A stretch of DNA of 64,000 nucleotides from Cynocephalus volans (Eukaryota; Chordata; Mammalia; Dermoptera; Cynocephalidae): assembly GCF_027409185.1 (NCBI RefSeq), contig NC_084471.1:5982535-6046534 (forward strand). Reading direction: 5' to 3'. Shown here piece by piece: positions 57,966 to 64,000 of the stretch. Within the stretch, counting starts at the first letter, position 1, and the number at the start of each line of letters is the position of its first letter. The notes under the pieces were generated by a model that saw only the letters and a list, made by a program, of their open reading frames with translations, searched no databases and was not told the DNA's origin. The translations under genes and the position numbers were made by a program.

Positions 57966-58829
57966 CTTACCCTCAAGAAAGGCACCTCTGGATTCATCTG
58001 AACTGGATCATAATGGTGGTTATGGTGAAGGTGATGGTGATGTGATTAGATACATCAACAGGAGGCTCTGAGTGAAGCTGAAAACACGGTAGCTGAGAGT
58101 ACACCTGAGAGTTTAAAAATATATGTTAAGCATGATAACGAGTACGCCTATTTATATTTAAATCTTGCTCCATAATTTATCAATTTGTAGTGTGGTAGGA
58201 TTGTTTACCCTGTTATTTTTTTCATTGAAAGTGTCATCTGCATTGGTTTTTCTTAGGTAGATTTTAAAACATTTCTTTTAAAAAACTAGAAAAAAATACA
58301 ATAAGCACAAAAGAGGATCTGACAAGCCTCCATTACGTGCCTTTGGCGTAGTGTTGGGTGGGAGTCCAGGCTCTTGCAGGCGTGTCTGCTCAGGCTGACA
58401 GGGCTCCTCCTCCTGGACTTGGCTCTGGTCTCCACTCTGGGCCTTTGCAGCTGGTGGGTGCCACACTGCAGCCTCTGCCCGAGTCATCGAGCTCCTCTGA
58501 GACAAGTGGCTGGGGACAGCTGGACCTCCCTGAGAGCCACCAGCGAGGCTAACTTTGCCTCCAGTTAACTCCTGAGAAGTGAAAGGAGCTCCACCCCCTT
58601 TTCTCATGTGAGGTTATTAAATAGATTGTCCTCCTGATTTTGCCTCTGCATACATGTTGATCCAAATCAGGTTTCGCTTTGTCTCCTAGAGCTTCATCTC
58701 ACGATTCTGCTGGCTTTGATCTGGTCGTCATGGTTGAGGTGTCTTCCCTGCTCTGGCTTCTCCTCCTAGCCCCAGATGCCTCCTTCCTGATGGAGCCTGC
58801 TGCTCCTGTAACACTCACCCCTAATGAGC
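57966..58829 (+). other. Intron 2 unique DNA
   Basis: AT-rich at 58080-58300, GC-rich afterwards. No exon or confident repeat. Confidence 0.5.
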
Positions 58830-58960
58830 TGCTTAAAAAATAAGCATTGATTTTCAGGTAAAAATCACAATTAATTTTAAATGCCCTCTGTAAACCTTGT
58901 TACAAATAATTGTCAGAAACATCCATTCTGAAATTAATTAAAATCAGCAGCCTCGTCTGA
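58830..58960. promoter_or_regulatory. AT-rich candidate enhancer in intron 2
   Basis: tcacaattaattttaaatgc, acaaataattgtcag and gaaattaattaaaatcagc give at least three TAATTA-type homeodomain cores in about 100 bp of unique DNA. Confidence 0.4.
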
Positions 58961-59079
58961 TGCAGATGTCCTTCTGATTCCTGAGCTATGTGGGTGAACT
59001 GTGTCGCTATCGCTTGGGCAGGGGAGTGGCCACAAATGCTGGGCGGGGCAGCTTGGTGGAGGACCAGCAGAGCCCCTGG

Positions 59080-59245
59080 CCCTGTAGAGGAGTGGGAAGG
59101 ACATGGGCCTGGGGTTGTCCAGACCTGGCTGGCAGCCCTGCACAGTCTTATGGTGGTTGGATGTCCTTCCGAGCCTCAGGTTCCTCATCTGTGAAATGGG
59201 TTTAGTAAGCTGCCTCTCAGGGTTGCACGAAGGCAGTGGGAGGCT
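59080..59245 (+). repeat. MIR SINE
   Basis: cctggggttgtccagacctg, cgagcctcaggttcctcatc and tgtgaaatgggtttagtaag. Confidence 0.75.
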
Positions 59246-59924
59246 GCGCCCACTCACAGTTGATGCACAAAGCCTATTCTTGTCTTTTTTCCTCTCTGCT
59301 CTCCTAGCCTGGGAAGGCAGTTGTGCTGTGTCACTCACTCACCCACTTCTGCAGCGGGATAAATGGAAGGTGGCAGGAAACAAAGATGGCAGGGATGCTG
59401 GAGCTTCTCTCGTCTGGGCAAGAACACTGAGGCTCAGAGTGAGGATGCAGCTTGGTCTAGGACAGTCCTGGCAGAACCGGGAGAGAATCTGAGTTCCCCA
59501 CCCCTGCCCAGTGCTGGGTGCACCCCACCACACACCTGTTCTCTTGGGGCTTGTAGGGGGAGCAGGAATGGGTGTTTGCCAAGGCAAAGGGAGCCAGCTG
59601 AGGGCCTTGGCTGGGAAGTCCTGTGGTCCCCTGGACCCCTAGGGTAACATAAGCCCCATTTTCAGCAGTGGGGTGGAAGTGTAGGGGCAAGTCAGTGCTC
59701 CAGCAGGATTGCTATAGTAACTAGATGCATTTATATTAAGTTGCATTCGTGGTCAACCTTTTGTCAGTTTCCATTCCAGAATTCTCAGAATCACTCCAGC
59801 ACAGCCTTTAGCAGAGCGCCCTGGGTATTGCTGTAGCCCAGCACATTTCTTTGTTGGTTTTTGTGTAGCTATTGTTTGGGGCCACAGAGGAGCCAGTGTT
59901 CCCTCCTTCCCATCCTTTCTGAAA

Positions 59925-60075
59925 GAGCACAGGTTCAGGGCCAGACCTGCCAGGGACTAATTGTTAGGTTCCTTCCTTTACTGATCACAAATGCTAGGCA
60001 GTCACTTAGCATTTCTTATCTTGGTTTCCTCGTCTGCAGAATGAGGAGAGTAATGTTTACCTCATCGTTAAGCTG
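59925..60075 (+). repeat. MIR SINE
   Basis: ttcagggccagacctgccag, cttggtttcctcgtctgcag and aatgaggagagtaatgttt. Confidence 0.75.
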
Positions 60076-60084
60076 GGTTGTTCC

Positions 60085-60220
60085 TTGAGCTGGGGGTCCT
60101 GAGCACCTGCTATGTGCCCGGGCTTGGCCTGGGTTCTGGGAAACACAGACCAGTGGCCCAGGGTCCCTGCCCTCTACAAGCTCACAGCCGGGTCTGCAGG
60201 CAGATCAGCAAACCCCAACT
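60085..60220 (-). mobile_element. L2 LINE fragment
   Basis: gagcacctgctatgtgcccg, ctgggaaacacagaccagtg and ccctgccctctacaagctcac match reversed L2. Confidence 0.6.
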
Positions 60221-60559
60221 TGGTGAGTATAAGGGGTTGCTCAGAGGTCTGAGGGGGTCCTAAGAAGAAGCCCCCAGCCCAACCAGGGGTTGCTGGAGGC
60301 CATGTCCCAAGGATGCTGGAGATGACACAGGTAAGTTGCTCAGTGCACAGTGCTGCTTGGCTCTGACCATTTCTCACCTCCCTCCCAGTCTCCAGCACTC
60401 TCTTCCCCTCCCCTGCCTCTTTCTCCAACCTGATGGAAAGCTTTGGACAGTCAAGGCCGGTTCCTCATCAGATTTTTTCTATGCCTTTGGTTCCAGAGAC
60501 AAGTGGCACCCCCACCCCACCTTGTGTCTCCGTAGACAGCAGCTACAGAGAAGAGAACA

Positions 60560-60720
60560 AAGCTGGAGAGTTATTTATTTCTTGTTTTGCAGAGATTTTT
60601 ATTTGGAAGCATGGCAAGGTGGAGTGGTTTGATTTGATTAGCAAGTCTAAATGTATTAGCAGCAAGACAGAAATGATATTACAATTAGTTGTAATTAGCT
60701 GTGCTGATGACTGGGCAGCA
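60560..60720. promoter_or_regulatory. AT-rich candidate enhancer in intron 2
   Basis: gatttgattagcaagtc, gatattacaattagttg and taattagctgtgctgatg: closely spaced homeodomain cores in unique sequence. Confidence 0.4.
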
Positions 60721-61324
60721 GTGTGGGGTGACAGATGCTGCTTCCTGGTCCCAGCTTCGACAGAGAGGGCATGGTACCCTTGTGAAGGGGCTCCGTTCCC
60801 AGGGGGCCTAGGACCCTGGCCCAGTTGTTGTCAAGTCTGAGTAACAGCTAATTAGTCACTTCGAAGAAACACATGTGCCGCACCCGCTTGTGCTGTGTGT
60901 AAAGTGAGTTCGAGTGTCTGGGGAGGCAGTGGGCCTGACGTGTGTGGAGCTACAGCCTTCTAAGCCATCCTGACGTAGCCCTTCGATGACAGTGGCAGTG
61001 GCTTTCTTTGCACCTTGCTTATCTCTTTACGGTTCTTTATCCTAGCAAACCCCCTGAGCCCCGTTCACTCACGTTTACTTGTGGGCTCTCTCCCTAAGAC
61101 AAGGGCCTGCCTAGATCCCAGACCCAGCCCAGGCCCGTACCAAGGACGCCCTTGATTTCATTTGTTGGATGTGTGGTGGAAGCTGGTAACCCTGCATGGA
61201 CTGCAAACAAGGGTGGAGGTGGATGGAGATGCCCAGGTTGCTGTACGTGTGCCCTAGGAGTTCCAGTCTTTCCATGGGGGCCATCCACACAAGCGTCCTG
61301 CAGAAAGAGGCCGAGTGCTCCTTT
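60721..61324 (+). other. Intron 2 unique DNA
   Basis: Nothing recognised. Confidence 0.5.
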
Positions 61325-61452
61325 GGGATGATGGAGATGTTTTGGAACTAGATAGAGGTGACGGTTGCACAACATTGTGTATGGGCTACGTGCCACTGAA
61401 TTATTCACTTAAAATTTTTTTATGTGAATTTCACCTCAATTAAAAAAAAAAG
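61325..61452 (+). mobile_element. Old LINE-1 3' end fragment
   Basis: gatggagatgttttggaact, gaggtgacggttgcacaac, ccactgaattattcactt, and atgtgaatttcacctcaatt followed by an A-run: a typical old L1 terminus. Confidence 0.75.
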
Positions 61453-62469
61453 GCGGCAGCAGCAGCAAAGTGCTTGGAGATGTACTTGAAGCCCAAGCAC
61501 TGCAAACGGGGTGCCTCTCAGAGGAGTTATTAAGATAACGTTTCTGAACACATGTAGCTGGTAAATGGAGATGTTCTCTGGAAAGAGAGAGCCAGAAGCA
61601 CAGGAAACTCATGTCTACCAAGGCCCTAGCCACATCCCAGACAAGGGTGAGGAGGAGGTCAAAGGAAAGTGGGTAGAGACGAGAGCACGTTCCCTTTGTG
61701 CCTCTGGCTGCCCTCCCACCATGGCACAAGAAGGGGACAGCGTGTGCCATCGATATGGCTGGGAGGGGGCCCACGGCTCCCCCTGTCCTGACTGCCTCTT
61801 GCATGACTCCCGGTGCATGTCAGAGACCACGACAGCCTCTGCAGTGTTGGCCGCCCTTTCCTTGGTGTCACCAGTGGACTTGGCCTTGGTGCTGCGCCCG
61901 TCAGGCCGTCAACACCAAAGGAGCCTGCTGCTCAGAGAGGCAGCCCCCAAGCAGCAGCTCCTCCCCAACCCCAAACTGCCAGGAGGATCCTCTGGGCTCC
62001 AGATCTGTGCCAGGCTTGTACCAGGCTGTGTGGGTGCAGCAGAGAGTGAGCTAGATGTGGTCTGCACATGAGGGGTGGTGGGTCTGGAGCTACCAGAGGC
62101 TGCATGGCTGGGGTTCTGGGGTGTGAGAAGGGGACGAAGCTTGAGGAAGTGCTTTCTGAACGCCCAGTATGGTTTCAGTTCAGGAGGTGATGGTTATTGG
62201 GAGTGGGGCTGGGAAGATGCATACCTGCATTTTTCCCCTGGGGTGGGTGGGTCTGCCTTGCCCAGGGTCTCCAGACACACAGGCTCCATGCAGGGTCCAC
62301 AAAGAACACTGGTCTGTCTGGTCCCCCGATAGGCACAGCCTTCGTTCCTCAGAATGGAGCCATGGTATCTGTCCAGAGCCTTCTGATGGGAGCCAGGAGA
62401 TTGGACGGGGGCTTCCTGGAAGAGGAGAAAAGAATGGCTGGTCAACATGCGAAAAGATCTCCAGACTTA
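61453..62469 (+). other. Intron 2 unique DNA
   Basis: Overlapping frames up to 168 codons on + have no recognisable domain; no confident repeat. Confidence 0.5.
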
Positions 62470-63166
62470 CTGTGTCAGGGAAATGCCAGTGAAAACCACA
62501 GTGAGATTCTATTTTGCCTCCTCTAGGTTAACACTGATGACTGTGCCTGGGGCTGGTGGAGTAGCGGGGGCTCTCGCACAGTGCTGGTGCGTGGGAAATT
62601 GGAGAATTTGGCAAACAATTTGGAGTCACCTGAGAATCAGACATGCCACTTCTAGGTATCTACCTTGGAGAAATTATTACAGATGTACCAAGAGACCTGA
62701 ATGTTTCTAGCAGCCGGAACAAAGCAAAGCAAACGAACAGTGAGAGCCTTGCTGTCTGCTGCTGGTGTGAGGGATTCAGTGCATGTGAGTGTCCGTGCTG
62801 TCCGTGGCAGTGGAAAGGAATGAGCTAGGCTATGACGGCAGCAACAGCACAGCTTGGGAACACATAGTTGAGTCCAAAAAGGGAGCTGCAGAAGAATACT
62901 TCATGTGATTCCATTTATATAAAGTTCAAAAACAAGCAAAGCAAAACAATATGTTTTTGGATGAACACATGTGGTAAACTATAAAGAAAAGTCAGGGAAT
63001 GATAAATACAAAATGGTAGTAGTTACTGTAGTGGGAGGGAGATTTCAAAGCTAATGTTCAGTTTCTTAAGATGGTACTGTGTACACAGGTGTTCGTGGTA
63101 TTATTCTTTAAATATTATAGGTTTAAAATTTTTTAATCTTCCTTTAGTACTTAATAAAATACATAC
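62470..63166 (+). mobile_element. Old L1M/HAL1-type LINE fragment
   Basis: gaaaaccacagtgagattct, ggcaaacaatttggagtcac, ccacttctaggtatctacc, acttcatgtgattccatttat and gtgggagggagatttcaa follow the order of old L1 3' ends. Probably interrupted by the Tigger element that follows. Confidence 0.7.
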
Positions 63167-63526
63167 AGCAGTTCCCCCCAGCTCTGTCTGTGATTTCAGT
63201 TACATGCAGTCAACCACAGTCAGAAAATAGGTGAGTACAGTATGATAAGATATTTTGAGAGAGACCTTAGTCACATAAGTTTTATTACAGTATATTGTTG
63301 TAATTGTTCTATTCTATTATTATTGTTAATTTCTTACTGTACCTAGTTTATGAATTAAACTTTACATAGGTACGTACACACAGGAAAGAGCACAGTGTGT
63401 GTATACACCTATACATATACCTACACCTATACATATATGTATATAGGGTTTGGTACTATCCATGGTTTCAGCATCCACTGAGGGGTCTTCGAACATACCC
63501 CCGAAGATAAGGGGGACCACTGTATA
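63167..63526 (-). mobile_element. MER8-like Tigger DNA transposon
   Basis: Termini cagttccccccagctct... and ...gataagggggaccactgta are inverted. The interior (agtacagtatgataagatat, attgttgtaattgttctat, gtttatgaattaaactt, ggtttggtactatccatgg) matches the MER8/Tigger2 pattern in reverse. No transposase frame. Confidence 0.75.
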
Positions 63527-63840
63527 CATTTTTTAAGTGGGCCTGTGGGTGTGGGGCATCCTGCCTCCAACGTGAGGTTCTGTGCTTTAGGGCAGGCAGA
63601 CAGGTCAGGACTGTCCTTGGCCATACAACCTCCAGAGACGGGCACCTCCAGCTTTCCAGAGGAAGAAAGTTGTGTAACTTTCAGAAACAAGACAGAACAG
63701 TCAAAAGTTCATGAAACTAACTGTGTAAATTGTGAAACATGGGTCATAATTTTGCTTTTTTCCCCCTAAAGTGGCATAAAGGCCACATTTAGGAAGTTGA
63801 CTTTATCCAAGGTAAATCCTGGAAACGAAACGAAACCGAT

Positions 63841-63859
63841 TAGCGCCCTCTCCTGGCTG
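63841..63859 (-). promoter_or_regulatory. CTCF-binding motif
   Basis: On the - strand the core CCAGGAGAGGGCGC fits the CTCF consensus CCASYAGRKGGCRS at every position except the Y (G here); extended to 19 bp, 18 positions fit. It lies 60 bp from the strong RE1. CTCF sites set loop boundaries and insulate promoters. Confidence 0.6.
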
Positions 63860-63919
63860 AGGCGGGAGTGGAGCCTGGCGTCCCCGGCTGGCAGGACCCG
63901 CGGGCGCGCGCCCTGTCGG

Positions 63920-63940
63920 TTCAGCACCGCGGACAGCGCC
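63920..63940 (+). promoter_or_regulatory. RE1/NRSE REST-binding site (strong)
   Basis: Both half-sites, TTCAGCACC and GGACAGCGCC, are exact and have the canonical 2-bp spacing; the only departure from the 21-bp consensus is G for A at site position 10. It sits in a small GC-rich patch (63,840-63,960) inside PHF21B intron 2. REST recruits CoREST-LSD1 at such sites to silence neuronal genes outside neurons, so this site predicts REST control of PHF21B or of a nearby alternative promoter. Confidence 0.85.
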
Positions 63941-64000
63941 CGGCGCAGCTTCTTTCCCTGGCACTGGTGTGGGCGGCTCTGGGTTCACCTCCTGTCATCC

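Larger units (their letters stand above)
35717..64000 (+). other. PHF21B: PHF21B intron 2, 5' part (incomplete)
   Basis: It starts at the exon 2 donor (gtaagc) and continues past the window end. I looked for the next conserved PHF21B segment in the forward open frames and found none. The intron holds repeats, regulatory motifs and AT-rich candidate enhancers listed separately. Confidence 0.8.

Noticed and set aside
62780..62812. RE1-like word in reverse orientation (core gctgtccgtgg)
   Set aside because: Only about 15 of 21 positions agree and the other half-site is absent; it lies in an old LINE fragment.
1..64000. CRISPR arrays, operons, bacterial promoters or terminators
   Set aside because: The window is mammalian; none of these structures occurs.

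Overview
The window is mammalian nuclear DNA: spliced exons with GT/AG borders, a CpG-island promoter, an autonomous LINE-1, and many ancient eutherian repeats (MIR, L2, MLT1/MST LTRs, Tigger-type DNA elements). I recognise no Alu, murid B1/B2, carnivore tRNA-Lys SINE, ruminant Bov element or other young SINE. This argues against a primate, murid, dog/cat or ruminant source, but I cannot name the species.

One host gene is identifiable, the 5' end of PHF21B (PHD finger protein 21B, paralogue of the LSD1-CoREST/REST-complex subunit PHF21A/BHC80), on the + strand. Positions 1 to about 33,980 are 5' intergenic DNA. A CpG island at about 34,020-37,140 holds the promoter, coding exon 1 (34747-34800), a possible alternative first exon (35497-35514) and coding exon 2 (35651-35716). 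Everything after 35,717 is the start of a very large intron 2; exon 3 is not in the window. Two RE1 (REST/NRSF) motifs lie in this intron: a strong one at 63920-63940, 60 bp from a good CTCF motif, and a weaker one at 36373-36393. The gene therefore appears wired to the repressor system that its protein family serves.

The most striking insertion is a full-length antisense LINE-1 (18944-25782). It has a 15-bp target-site duplication, intact ORF1 and ORF2 with all key catalytic residues, a YY1 motif at its 5' end, and a 24-nt segment between two A-tails that looks like a 3' transduction. A 156-bp 5'-truncated sister copy lies at 46064-46219. At 47991-48022 a 32-bp insert exactly matches the first 32 nt of U6 snRNA, antisense, with no poly(A), between perfect 15-bp direct repeats: a tailless retropseudogene. 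These three insertions share the same inferred nick context (TTCT/G). An 82-bp mariner-like MITE lies at 26717-26798.

The rest is ancient repeat fragments, simple repeats and unique non-coding DNA, including several AT-rich homeodomain/SOX-motif-rich blocks that look like candidate enhancers. Repeat family names come from memory of consensus sequences, without a RepeatMasker run, so subfamily calls and edges are approximate.
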